Below, in pieces: positions 33,377 through 44,863 of a stretch of DNA of 64,000 nucleotides (the first letter of the stretch is position 1; the number at the start of each line of letters is the position of its first letter). The position numbers were made by a program, and so were the translations under genes. The stretch is from Dactylis glomerata (Eukaryota; Streptophyta; Magnoliopsida; Poales; Poaceae), in contig QXEO01000339.1 in assembly GCA_007115705.1 (NCBI GenBank), forward strand, positions 6,443,386 through 6,507,385, in the 5' to 3' direction. The notes beneath the pieces were generated by a model. The model was not told the DNA's origin. It searched no databases and saw only the letters and a list, made by a program, of their open reading frames with translations.

Positions 33377-34754
33377 TGCTGAAATAAAGATGACATTTTA
33401 TGAGCATTATCAAACGTAAAACTTGAATGATGTTAATCAAAACAAGTTAATCATGTTCTAATTTGTATCACCACAGGGGTTAAAACAGAAAAGAACATTA
33501 TTCATAACATGACAATAATCAACGTTGGTCAGAATAATATCACATGCTCATAATTAAAATCTCTAATCAAAACTTCTCGTTGGTTCCATTTTGACTAGAG
33601 AAACATAAAATAACATTAATGGCCAAGTAACAACATAGTCAACATAAATCATTCTTCCGTAAACTTACACATTTATCAAACATGTTGAAGTTAGCATTGA
33701 AACTTTTAACAACATGGTACAAAAGTACCATCCATTTTGGACATTTATTACATCATGATTGACCAAATAATTGGTAAAACAACAATAGTCAATTAAATGA
33801 CAGTACATTTCCATGATGACCACTAATATTCTCTAAATAGACAACACCATCTTCAAAGAATCAATATTATTGTGAGCCTTCATCACCTTCTGCCAGTGCA
33901 TGCGAAAAGCACTAACATAACATTTTGTCGTACTGGCTCAACATTATAAGGTCGCATAGTGCGGTGCGGAAAACCGAACCATACGACCCTTAACATTATG
34001 TGGCCTCTCAGCCCATCAATATGATCACCATATTAAGGAATACCAAAATCATGAGATCAACATAAAATCATTAGTGTTGAGCACATCATTAAGAAATTAA
34101 TTGTCATAGTAATGACAATATCATAAACTTTTTGCTCAAAAACAATTCAAAACTTCTAACAATTAACCATAATCATGCTCAAAAACAATATCATTTGTAA
34201 CATTTAAAATTAAACCTTAAATGATATTAACTAAAGACCTTCATTAAAGCAAAGATGCCATATAAAATGCATCAACATAAAATTTAATAATAGTTACCAA
34301 AAACACCTTAATCACATGAAGAAAATTCCATATGAAAAACTTTAATTGTGCTCATAAACAATACACGTTATTTCACCACAAAATTAATCCGTTTCTCATT
34401 AAATATAAGCACATCGTTCTCATAATAAAAAAATACCCTTTTCATTGGTATTTAAAGTTATAGTCAACATGCAACATATTAAAAGAACAATAACATGTTT
34501 ACTAATAATATTTTAGGCAGTAACTTTCTGAATTTAAAAACAGTGCACAAAACTGAAACATAAAAGAAACAACATAAAACTGTAAAATGCACTGAAAATA
34601 AACAAAAAAACTTCTGCAGCCCAGCAAAAAGCTAGGAAAAACCTACTATAGGCCGAAGCCCACCTTCAGATTCAGCCCAATAAGCCCCTTGGGCCCAACA
34701 ACGTTCCCTCATCAATTCTGGCCGTTGGATTGAAGCAGACGGTCAAGATCTTCC

Positions 34755-35495
34755 CGGTTGGAACAAAGCCTACTGACCGGTGGGGAAAACCCTAGCCTTA
34801 TCCATTTCCCTTCCTCCTCCCGATTTCTCCGCGTGAGACGAGACAGGCGACGCCGGAGGCGACCGCGCTGCTCCACGGCGGCCATGGCGGCGCGGTGGCT
34901 GCGCTCGACGGAGCCGCGTGCGAGGACTAGGTCCCGCGCGCTGCTTCACCGAGCGTGCCTACCGGCGCTGCCTTTCCTTTTCAGGCGTTCTCGGGTCGAG
35001 TGCTGCGGGGCTCGGCGGCAAGCCGGCGCAGCCATTTGGTGATGAAGACGGCGGGCGGCGTAAGGACACCGGCGTCTGCATCCATCCGCGCCTTTCGGCG
35101 CGTCCATCCATGCGCTCCTCGGGGAAAAGCGGCGGCGCAGCGCCATCGCCCTCGCACAGCGGTGCGTGCTGTGCGGCCCCCGGAGGGAGAGGCGACGAGG
35201 TGGAGATGCCGACGGTGAGCCGCCGGCCAGTTTGCGACGACGGCGACGGTGGCACGGAGGCCAGCGATGCGCGCGCGTCCATTCCGCGCGTCTTCTCCAT
35301 CAGGAGTCGACGGCGTGTAGGCACCTCTACCTCTGCACTCCGACGAGCCAAAACTTCCGCTCGCCCTCTCCAGTCAGAGGAGGCGGCGTTGCGGCATCCT
35401 CACCCTCGCGCAGCGTTGATCTCTGCGCGGGCCCCGAAGGGAAGGCGACGACGCGGCAATAATTCGGTGAGCGCGGATCCCAGTTTAGGTTAGGG
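34755..35495. other. GC-rich island in the retroelement 5' leader, copy 2
   Basis: Offset by exactly 5,350 bp from copy 1. I see no difference across it. Confidence 0.5.
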
Positions 35496-35807
35496 TTCAT
35501 CATAACAATTTGGGGATTTTACTTCTTAATTGCTTGCACATGAATATCAGACCAAATTTAATTAACCGTACCATGAATTGTATCACAAAGCAAAACTTGA
35601 TTGATTGAACTTGATCTCAAAACTTTAACAGTGCATGTTTGCTAAACAAACTAAGTCTGACCATGCTGATCATGGGCTAAACCGAGGCTAAAACAGAAAC
35701 AAAACTTGCGGATACAAGATCCATGAGACATAAGCATGACTAACAGATCGAATTAGGGTTCCCTAATCGAAATTAACATACTTAGGGCAATTAAGATGAT
35801 CAGATCA

Positions 35808-35819
35808 GCTCTGATACCA
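35808..35819 (-). other. Primer-binding site, internal copy 2
   Basis: Same motif and spacing as at 30458-30469. Confidence 0.88.
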
Positions 35820-35820
35820 T

Positions 35821-36341
35821 TGTTGGACATAATTCGTCATTTGGGACTAACATAAACATGTGCTGATCACCAAAGATTGCACCTAATGGTCATTAGCAGA
35901 GAGGGATTAGGGTTAACTCACGGATAGATGGAGAATTCCCTCGACTGCTAGATGCAAGCATGGTTGCAGGCATGGTGTAGCCCATCCTGATACAAAGAGG
36001 CCGCCAGCACTACCCTCCTGGTGGCCGGCGGTGGTCGTCGGTCTTCTGATCCCAACAGCCCCCTTTTAGGATCGGTAGTTTAGAAGTCTGGGGAGATTAG
36101 TCCCGTACGTGTGTATATCCCTTAGAGAGACTCGACCTCCTCTTTATATATGTGGTGCTGTGGGACCAGGGACCGAAATCAGTTGGTTTTTTTTTATTGG
36201 GGTGCCCCGATCAGGCACATTAGTTACGTATACGAAGGGGTCCAGAACGTTGGTTCATGGACCACTTCCCTAACGTTCTTTGACTCTGTCCTTTCTTCAG
36301 TTAACCTTTTAATTTCAGTTAAACTGACAGATCAACCAACA
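35821..36341 (-). mobile_element. LTR 3 of tandem Copia-like element
   Basis: 521 bp. It carries T at the position of C25478, like LTR 2, and has a private A at 36055 (G in the other two). Confidence 0.93.
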
Positions 36342-36346
36342 CACCG
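36342..36346 (+). repeat. Target-site duplication CACCG, right
   Basis: Exact copy of 25115-25119. The protease frame continues directly after it. Confidence 0.93.
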
Positions 36347-37581
36347 TGCACGGCCGCGTGCTCGCGGCCGCTCGGCGTTCCACGGCGCGGGCCGCGGCAC
36401 TCGCGCGCTCCTACACCAGCGGCTCTCCTGACGGCGCCGTGTCCGAGATGGTATCCAGGCCGTTCGACTACCTCATGTACGTCAACATCGGCACGCCGCC
36501 CACCCGGACGCTAGCGATCGTGGACACCGGCAGCGACCTCGTCTGGCTTCGATGCGTCAACGGGAGCACCGCCGATGCTCCAGCACCTGCCTCTAACGGG
36601 GACGTCGTCTTCGACATGTCCTCCTCGTCGACGTACGGCCGCGTAGGTTGCCAGTCCGGCGCGTGCCACGCGGTCTCCGGCACCTGCGACGGCAGCTCCA
36701 ACTGCAACTACCTCCAGGTCTACGAAGACGGCACCAACACGACCGGGATACTCTCCCTCGAGACCTTCACCTTCGACGACGCCCCCGGCGGCTGCGTGGG
36801 GTGCCGCGACCGTCCGCAGCTCGTGGTGAAGGAAGTCAACTTCGGCTGCTCCACGTCCATCAATGGCGCGTCCCTCGGGAACGGCGTCGTCGGCCTCGGC
36901 GCTGGGGACATGTCCCTCATCTCCCAGATCGGCGCGGCCACATCACTCGGCCGGAGGTTCTCCTACTGCCTCGTGCCCTACTACGTCAACGCCTCCTCCG
37001 CGCTCAACTTCGGCACTCGCGCCGCCGTGACGGAGTCGGGCGCGGTGACGACGACGCTGGTCGACTTCATCGTGAAGTCCTTCTACACCGTCGCGCTCGA
37101 GTCCGTCGAAATCAACAACTCCACCTTCACGATACCGCCGGAGCGGTCCCACCTCGTCGTGGACTCCGGCACGTCGATGACCTACCTCTACCAGGGGCTC
37201 CTGGACCAGGTGGTGGCCGAGGTGAACCGGACCATCAAGCTCCCGCAGGTTTCGTCGTTTGGGAGGATCCTACCGCTGTGCTACGACGCGACCGGGAAGA
37301 CTGACGAGTCGATACTGGAGAAGATGATCCCGGACGTGAAGCTGGTCATGGGAGACGGCGCGGTGGTGACGCTCAAGGCGCGGAACACGTTCGTGAAGGT
37401 GGATCAGTCGACCGTGTGCATGGCGGTCCTGCCGATTGGTGACCTATCTCTGTTTGGTATCCTCGGGAGCGTCGCGCAGCAGAACATGCACGTCGGCTAC
37501 GACCTGGACAAGCGCACCGTCACTTTTGCCCCCGCCGACTGTTCGACGGCCTACCCCTCTCCTCCTCCAGCTTCTTTGTAG
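36347..37581 (+). pseudogene. Nepenthesin/CDR1-like aspartic protease, catalytic part
   Basis: This continues the frame of 24972-25119. 148 bp plus 1,235 bp make 461 codons including the stop, so the pre-insertion protein was 460 aa, typical for the family, and intronless. Features in order are the end of the propeptide, YLMYVNIGTPP, the first active site DTGS (36523-36534), a Cys-rich nepenthesin-type insert (36650-36720), VVGLGAGDMSLISQ, the second active site DSGTS (37162-37176), and a C-terminal ILGSVAQQNMHVGYD block. Several Asn-X-Ser/Thr sites are present. Both catalytic Asp are intact and no frameshift or stop is seen. The break therefore comes only from the insertion. Members act outside the cell, with roles reported in defence signalling and in protein turnover. 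Confidence 0.9.
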
Positions 37582-37726
37582 AAATCCCCATTAGTTTTAG
37601 TAATAATCACTAAACGTCTTGTTATCAAGATGCATCTCCTATTCAATGCATGTGTTGCTGTGTGGATTAGATTTTGAGAAGCGCTTGTCAATTTGTCATT
37701 CGTCCTTTTCTATCGGTAATAATAAT

Positions 37727-37732
37727 AATAAA
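37727..37732 (+). terminator. Putative poly(A) signal of aspartic protease gene
   Basis: AATAAA, 146 bp after the stop codon, at the end of an AAT-repeat. Confidence 0.45.
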
Positions 37733-37813
37733 GATCGCTTGGGTCTGAACTCCAAAAGCGAAGGGCCGGGTAAGTATCAATTTGAATGGGTCGATGGACC
37801 AAGGTCCATGGTT

Positions 37814-37965
37814 AGTAAATGGCACCGGGAGTCACACAACTTGTTCAACATGTGTACTTAAGTCAGACATCTTGCAAAACGAATTAATCGGTCACTCAAC
37901 TTGTCAATTGGTGCACCCGAGGTCACAAAACAGTCAGCCGGCCGGTTTTTGGTAAAAATCGTCCG
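37814..37965 (+). mobile_element. Fragment of MULE-like inverted repeat related to 46309
   Basis: AGTAAATGGCACCGGG followed by CTTAAGTCAG and ACTTGTCAATTGGTGCACC parallels the outer end of the 46309-55935 element. No right partner was found, so this is a one-ended or older copy. Confidence 0.5.
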
Positions 37966-38149
37966 ATTTTTGGTACAAACTGAATCTGACTCAGGTGACA
38001 AACCTAGATTACAAACTGAATCAAATAGACTTCTATTTTTTTGACACTGAATCAAATAGACTAGATAGTGCTAGCTGACAACAAACTGAAAGTTCCAAAC
38101 TGAGATCAAACAGATTAGATAGTGCTAGGTGAAATCATGCAGAGCCTTA

Positions 38150-38720
38150 ATCACCGGTCCGTAGCTGGCAGCATCTCGATGAGCTCACCGTCGAGACCAG
38201 ACCAGGTTTCCCGCGCCCGCGGCTCCTGCGAATACTCTCGTAGCACATGGTGAGCACGGTATGGTATAATGGTGCTCCAGCTTGCCCAGCATACCACACG
38301 CGCACATCGGCTCCACCGGCGGATACTGATGTTGGCGCCGCGGCAGCGTACCTCCGGCTGCAAGCCCATCACGCCAGTGCAGCTCCACCGTCGCCGCCGT
38401 CGGCCGGACGTCGCACTGCAGCTCCAGAGCCGCCATCCGCATGACGCGCACCTTACCGAGAATGTTTACGAACAGAGCGCGCCACCAGAACTGCTCCTCC
38501 CGCGCCGCCATCCCCGGCGTGCGTGCGAGCAAGACACAGCCGGTGGCCGGTCGCATCTCGGGCTCGCCGCGCTTGCACGTCTTCTGTAAAAACGCGGAGC
38601 CGTCGCAGACGCTGGACAAAGCCTCGACGGCCACACCGCCGCCACTCGCGCCCCCGCCACCGGAAAGTGACGACGCACTTCCGCAACCCCCATCGCCGGC
38701 CCTCAAATGGATATAAATAA
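38150..38720. other. GC-rich gene-like fragment, not recognised
   Basis: Strongly GC-rich and open in several frames on both strands (for example 38185-38706 minus and 38441-38716 plus). No frame shows a domain I recognise. Flanks are AT-rich. Just left, a ~30-bp motif is repeated (AGTGCTAGCTGA near 38068 and AGTGCTAGGTGA near 38122). This could be a captured exon. Confidence 0.35.
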
Positions 38721-39280
38721 AGAAAGCATGTGCAGAAATACTAAAATTCTGATGCTACAATATCAGAATGTAGAGGAACAGGAAGATCATACCAGGCAAT
38801 CAAAAGGTTAGACAAGCCCAGGACACTGGAAACAAAACAACAATGCAGAAAGGCATGGCAGTGAATGGTATAAACCAAGACCTGCAAGCAAGAAAGAAAA
38901 GATATAACTCTAAATTCATATGATATAATTTATGGTACCCAACATGAAATTTAACCACATAGCCTTCAAGTTCTTATCAGAAATCAATTTACAAGAAAAA
39001 TTGGAAAAACCATGGAGCAATGGCTCCACTCGTCCCCGCCACCAGATTCACAGTCGATCAGCACCAAAAATCATAGTTGGGGCAGCTTCACCTAATCGTC
39101 TTACCAGACTCCCATAATCCCAATTTGCTATTGTTCACCGACTGCAACAGAGTTGCTGGTTAAACAACTTCCTGGAACGACTGCACAGGCAGAGAAACAT
39201 GATGCCTATAGCACAACAACAGTAGAACTAAAGAGTGACAGAGGAGGCATGTACAAGGAGTAAGAGAAAAACATAGTTGA
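38721..39280. other. AT-rich intergenic, no gene seen
   Basis: No frame or repeat of note. Confidence 0.4.
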
Positions 39281-40095
39281 CCATGTTACTGATGGCTCGA
39301 ACAAAAAACATAGGAAGCTTGAGCGCCTCTCTCTCGCAGCACCTTTGCACAGCCACACCACAAGCTAATCAGAGCCGACCAAGATATTCTGAAGTCGCAC
39401 TGCGCACTACAGGTTTTCAGAAGTAGCATCGGAATATGATGAACGCGTTCTAGATTGCCCACCTTTTCTCTGCCTACGCCGCGCCCGCGCCACCTTGTTC
39501 TGCGCCTCTCCTCCTCCAGATTCCTGTGCACCCCGATACAACAATTATTGATTTGAGTCGCATGCATGATCCATCGTCCAACACAAGAGCATAGATCTAA
39601 CAATTAAAATGTAATCAATTGATTGGATTATATTACCTTGATGCGACCGTGGCATACGGTAGCCGGTGTCCGCCATGATGGCCGGCGGGTTCGTCTCCCC
39701 CACATGCTCCTGCTTACTGTCGCCGGGAGGTCCTCCACGGCGTCTTTCGTAGCTACCCGCCTGCCCTTGTCCGGATGCTCGCGCTTGTCCTCCGCGGCAG
39801 CATGTCATCGTCATCTCCATCCTCCGAGGACTGCATCCTCGAGGCCAAAAACGCTGTCGTTGCCGATCATGGGGATGCCTAGGCTGTTGGCGGCGGGTGC
39901 ACTTCCTAGTCAAGGCTCCATATATACAGAGGTGGCCTCCTCGTCACGGTTCTTCCCCGTTCTCTCGCCTCCGTTAGACAGAAAAGAAGGGGGGGGAGGA
40001 GATAGATCAGAGGGGACAACACCTAGATGCAGAGTCGCCACCGCCTCGACGGATCTCGCCATGGAGCATTGGAGGTAGGTACTGGGGCTATGCAT
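39281..40095 (-). pseudogene. Possible captured gene fragment with intron-like junctions
   Basis: On the minus strand, an ATG near 39675 opens MADTGYRMPRSHQ. A donor-like GTAATA follows at about 39637 and an acceptor-like CAG at about 39535, and the sequence between is AT-rich like a plant intron. Neither downstream frame is long or recognisable (ESGGGEAQNKVARARRRQRK or a shorter one). GC-rich sequence continues to 40080. Unknown product. It could be a fragment carried by a Helitron whose 5' end is near 42557. Confidence 0.3.
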
Positions 40096-40286
40096 GGATG
40101 AATCGTGTGCAGGATTGAGGGATCGGTTCCCCGGTTAGTTGCGTGACTTGCGGAGATATTAACGCCGGAGTTTAGAGCACTGGGCATGTTGAGGTGCTCA
40201 ACATTGGAGCATCATTGACCATTGGATTGACAAATTTTAAAGGCTCAGATCGATTGTATCAAAACATGTTTGTGCCCTTATAAGTA

Positions 40287-42551
40287 CTAGTAAGCGTGCA
40301 CGTGCAACGCACGTTTTATAAATCAACTTGGTGTATTTCAAATTTGGGTCAATGTGGAACCATCTGAAAACTAAAAGGAAGTTGTCAATGCGCTCACTCT
40401 ATCTCAATTTGTGAATGAAGTCAATTTATTTTCCATGCATTTGTTTTCGAATTGTTGATAGTTAACTGTAGGTCAGACTATACATGTCTAGAGTTTCCTG
40501 TAACAGGAGCTGGAGTATGAAGGGATGCCTCATCTTTTAAGGAATGGCTCAAACTTTATTTATTAAAGAAAACTAAAGTCATACAATCAGCCGAAGGCTG
40601 TGATCAGAAAAAGCTACACCAAACCTACAACACTCTTGCACACATAACACACACATTCGCCTGGTAAACCACAAATCAAGACACAGAAGAACCAACTTTG
40701 TCAACCTCACTAAATATAGAAGTGATCTTGATTATTCTAAAGCACTCTTATACAAAACTGTGACTTGCGTGTCGCTGCAATTGCATGGCTCTACGCTCTT
40801 GTTCTCAAACAACTCATATAGGACCTGCAAGCAACAAGAAGTTAAATTTACCCTTATTGTAAAAAAGAAAACCTGCTAAGTTGGTTCAGTATGTCAACTT
40901 GCAAATGAGCTCATGTACGGAAATTTAGAGTTGCTGCATAACTTCATTTTCTGTCAGAGTTGCATTCCTACCAACTGAGAGTACTCTAGTTGACCCAAAA
41001 AATAGTGTAACCGATGAGAGTGCTTGTTAGCCTAAGGAATTTAGTAGTAATCAAACATATTAAACCAAATAAGAGGAGCGTACACTATTTTTCAGGTGGT
41101 GTTCTTCTGCGAAATCACAACTTTTTTTGGTGGCTTCATGCATAGAAAGCTGATAGAATATGAATCAAAAAAATATTTAATATGTTTGTCAAAAACTAAA
41201 TATACTGCAGGTAAAATATAGATTACAAAACTCTCCAAACGACTAATAGTCGAGGTTAGGTGGATTTTGTTTCCTCAGGTAGTGCACATGGAAGAGTAAC
41301 TGAAAATAAAACATATGAGATGATTACCTGTAAGATGCAGGTGTAATTTAACCTGATCCTTGTGATCAGCGATTAGCAATTCCGTGTAAATATGAAATTT
41401 CACAGGATCTGACAATATTCACCTGGTGAGGCTTAAATCTGTTGTTGGATCAGACACTTGTTATGTGCAGCAGAATGCCTCAGCGTGAAGTATAAAAGGA
41501 GAATCGGCTAATCTCGGGAATGGGCATTACTCCAGATCTCAGCTGCATAAAGCCTTTACCTACTGAACCAGTGAAAATATTGTTATACTTGCTCTCTTAG
41601 GTAACCACTAACATCATATGACAGATACCGTCAGGTGTTTGCGAAAATACCTCATAGATGGCCATGTCCGGGCTAGATACCTGGCTGTGTGGGAGAGGAG
41701 ACCAAGAAAGGAACTCAGGTGGCAACATCGGTCTAGCGGAGGAGAGGAGCTCGTGGATGGCGTCATTGCCGAGAAGGATGGCGGCTGCGCCACCGAGGAG
41801 CATAAGTAACAAAGCATAAATAAAATTAAATTTAAAAGCCAAAACTAATTTTGGTGTCTGTATCCTGTGTCCCGCTTTACCCTACAGCAAGAAATCCAAG
41901 CCACAAAAAAATCAATCCAACATATATAACTCACGCGAAGAAGGAATCAAATAGGATACAGTCTGTCCGCTGAAGACGTTGCGTCTCCCTTGGAATCAAT
42001 GGAGGACCTTGCCAGACACTACTAAACTGGGGTGGAATTTGTGAGTCAGCTCGCACGGCGGGAGGGTGCTCGACACAAGACTGCTGCTCCGCCTGGCTCA
42101 TTTGCAGCGGCTGCCGAGGATGTGTATGTGCACTCGATGCTTCTAACGGCGCCGCAGGAAGACGACTGGGCTAGGAGGAATAATCGGCGAGCGTGGTGGA
42201 CGGCGCTAAGGCACCGCGGGGGAGGCGCGTAGGCAGAGACGCGGTCTAGGCATGTCACCCATATCCAGGAGGTCAGGGATCAGCCACGAGATGCGGCGGC
42301 GGCTCCGTCCTTGGGCGCGGCTCCGAGCACGACCATGGTGGCATCGGCAGCACGAGGTTTGGGAGGAGGCAGCGACTTGGGGGAGGATTTGCTCCGTCGC
42401 CTCCGCGATTTGCGAGTGAGGGGGATCGTAACAGCGAAAATTCGGGGCGAGGGGTGGGGAGAACAAATGGATCTGAGCCGTTCGATAGCAGCATATGGAC
42501 GGTTAAGATTTTATTTTCCTGCCAAGTTTGCTCTTTTATAAGTAGTGGAGA
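40287..42551 (-). mobile_element. Helitron (non-autonomous), 2,265 bp
   Basis: The minus-strand 5' end is TCTCCACTACTTATAAAAGA at 42551, preceded by A (plus T42552). The 3' end is the hairpin GCGTTGCACGTGCACGC followed by TTACTAG, with CTAG at 40287-40290 and host T next (plus A40286). Insertion between A and T with no duplication is the Helitron rule. No Rep/helicase is encoded. Inside, the minus frame 41842-41597 (81 codons with a hydrophobic N-terminus) and a GC-rich part (42040-42440) may be captured host pieces, not recognised. Confidence 0.8.
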
Positions 42552-42557
42552 TAGAGA
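42552..42557 (-). mobile_element. 5' tip of a second Helitron interrupted by 40287-42551
   Basis: Joining 42557-42552 to 40286 on the minus strand gives TCTCTATACTTATAAGGGCA, close to the TCTCCACTACTTATAAAAG start of the inserted Helitron and preceded by A (plus T42558). Its body would run left from 40286. No 3' end was found. Confidence 0.45.
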
Positions 42558-42608
42558 TAGAGAGTATAGAGGTGTTTCTAGTCACGTGTATTGCACAGAA
42601 GATTCTCT

Positions 42609-42611
42609 TTA
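42609..42611 (+). repeat. Target-site duplication TTA (right copy 44861-44863)
   Basis: Three-base TTA on both sides of the inverted repeats. Confidence 0.7.
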
Positions 42612-44860
42612 GGCCTCGTTTGGCAGAGGAGTATCGACCGGGTTCTCTGTGTATATTCCCGGCCCAATAAAGAAACCCTAGAAAACTCGTCTGGCCCGTT
42701 TGGTAGGCCGGTTTTGGACGGGCTCAGCCCCAGAAAACACCGCGAGACACGTCGGGTAGAGGTGGAACAGAAACGCTCGTGCCCCCTCGCATTTTGGGCG
42801 GTGACGACGCACGCCGCTCCTCTCGGCGCGGATTTCTCCTCGCGATGCCGACGCCGGCGGCTCCTCCAGCCCGAAGCCTGCTTGTATGCAGCTCGGACGA
42901 CCCCTTCTCATCTCGCCGAGTCTCCGGCCCTTTGTTCCGCAGCTGACCGCCGCCGCCTCCTCTTCATCTGCCGCCGCCGATGCCGAGCTCCTCCCGACGT
43001 ACGTCTCCTGATGCCGCCGACGCCGAGCTCCTTCGGCAGTCCGTCTTCTCCTGTGAGAACTTATTCCATCTCGTCCTCTCACCCCCCTGTGTGCTAGATA
43101 CAATTGCTAGGGTTCTTGATGCTTGGTGTTTCCCTGAGATCCGGATCTTGATGCGTCCGCTGAGATCCGATTCGTGTTAATGTGCTCCAGCTAACACGAC
43201 AAGACGGCCTTTGTTTAGCTGTTGTAGGCATTAATCCTAATAATTTTTATGTATATATGGGCATACGAAGAACTGTAACCCATTTTGTGTCTTCACATGA
43301 CTGTGCTGAGCCGAAGGTGAGAGGGTCCATGGTGTCCAAGCAAGTGTGTGTGTGTCACTGTCTGCCACCATCCAAAACTACCAAATTTGCTATGTCCAAG
43401 CAAGTTATTCCCTGCAATACACAGCATACTAGTTCTCCTAGATATTGCAACTTGTGAGGAATGCAACATATCAAACACGGTTTGGCCTTGTCTCCTTTGG
43501 AATTAATTATAGACCACTGATTTCTTACAATTATAGACCACCTGCTTGCTTGCCATGAATTTGTCACTGTTGATGTTAGCTAGACAACATTATCTGGTTC
43601 TTGTTCCTGAATTTTCTCTTACACGATGAGATTATGCAACCAGATGAAAATTTGATTTGGCAAAACCAGTTTAACCAACTGCAGAAATGTTACATTTTGA
43701 TACCATCATAGCTTCTGATAGATAGCTACTAGATATTGTTTATGATATAACCAGGACATTGTAACTACTAACTTATAAGCATATGCCAGACCTGAGAAAA
43801 GTGATAGAAATTTTCATGCTACTTTCAGATTGAAATTTTTATTTCATAGTCTCACGTGCTAGTTTCTTAAACTTTGGTGCAGTAAATCAATCAGGTAGTC
43901 TATGTTGCTTCTGTTCATGCTGGACCACATTTCACTAGGAGCTCAACTTTGTATTTTCTGATGTTCCTTGTTTATAAATTATAACAGTCTCAGGAAATTC
44001 CATTATTGTTCCCCTGCGATGCAATATCATGTTTCTGATGTTCTGTTGTGGGATGAATTAAATATATAAGGTTACAGCCTACAGCTTACCTCGTTAAATA
44101 CTTCTGGTTAGATCTTGTGGCTGCTGTTCAGTACTCAAACTTAAGGTACACTGATGTTTACCTAATCAAATTCATAGGCATATCGCTGTTGTTGCATATG
44201 ACACACATAGGCACATAGTTTGAGATGATTCAGCTTTGTTACTTGATAGTTATATTTTGTTGTTCTGTAGTTCATGTTAAAACTGGAAGAGAGAGTATTG
44301 TTCGAGATGATTCAGCTTTTACTATTGTTTGTACAGAAACAGTGAAGATTTGACCGTTTGCTTTGTCTTTGTAGGAGGGAAAGAGCTCCCGTCTTTGTAG
44401 AAGTGCATCTAAGACACCTTATCAACACGTTGCACGGCTCTGCTGGCACAACGGAGCGCGGTGACGCATGCCCCGCCGCACAGCCCCCGCCAACTTTTTA
44501 TCTGCTGCTGCATCCATCCGTATGCCGCCTCACCTTCTTATCTCCCCAAGCTGATGGAAGTCGAAGCCACCTTGTTTCTGATCCAGCCTTAGCCTTGTTT
44601 TATGTGCTGGTGCTGGTGACCAGACTGTAAAAGTCGACTTTTTATTCGAATTACTATGATCATCCTTAGCATTGCTGTGTAAATTAAATGTTTGGTGCAA
44701 AACTATCCCTGCCTACCAAACGGATAAATCTACGGAGAGTATTGATGAGGAAGGGGTTTGTGGTGTAATAGAGTGTTTTGGGTGACAGGAGTGTTTTCAC
44801 CCAATCCCCTTGGGGAAATACCCTCAAATACTCTGTGATACACTTCTGCCAAACAAGGCC
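42612..44860 (+). mobile_element. PIF/Harbinger-like non-autonomous DNA element, 2,249 bp
   Basis: GGCCTCGTTTGGCAGAGGAG at the left and, inverted, GGCCTTGTTTGGCAGAAGTG at the right form terminal inverted repeats. TTA is duplicated at 42609-42611 and 44861-44863. These ends and a 3-bp TTA site fit PIF/Harbinger. The interior has GC-rich segments (42730-43080 and 44360-44560) that look gene-derived, but no transposase or known domain was seen. Confidence 0.72.
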
Positions 44861-44863
44861 TTA

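Larger units (their letters stand above)
25120..36341 (-). mobile_element. Copia-like retrotransposon, tandem form LTR-internal-LTR-internal-LTR
   Basis: Three near-identical LTRs (25120-25640, 30471-30990, 35821-36341) separate two internal regions of exactly 4,830 bp each. One CACCG duplication flanks the whole. Orientation is minus: next to the LTR the primer-binding site (minus-strand TGGTATCAGAGC) is at the right end of each internal region and the polypurine tract at the left. Internal coding is limited to a gag N-terminus and a decayed RT/RNase H piece, so it is non-autonomous. The differences seen between repeats are few (for example T28413 versus C33763, A30320 versus T35670), so the event is recent. 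Confidence 0.93.

Noticed and set aside
39623..40078. A 151-codon plus-strand frame
   Set aside because: No domain. The opposite strand has intron-like junctions that fit better, and the region is GC-rich.
37814..40286. A complete second MULE-like element starting at 37814
   Set aside because: Only the left-type end is present. No inverted partner or target duplication was found.
42570..42600. TTCTAGTCACGTGTATTGCACAG, resembling a minus-strand Helitron 3' end
   Set aside because: The base beyond CTAG is A on the minus strand where Helitrons require T, and the spacing to the hairpin is too short.
42591..43103. 168- and 141-codon frames on opposite strands at the left end of the Harbinger-like element
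   Set aside because: They include the terminal inverted repeat and depend on GC-rich composition. No conserved domain.
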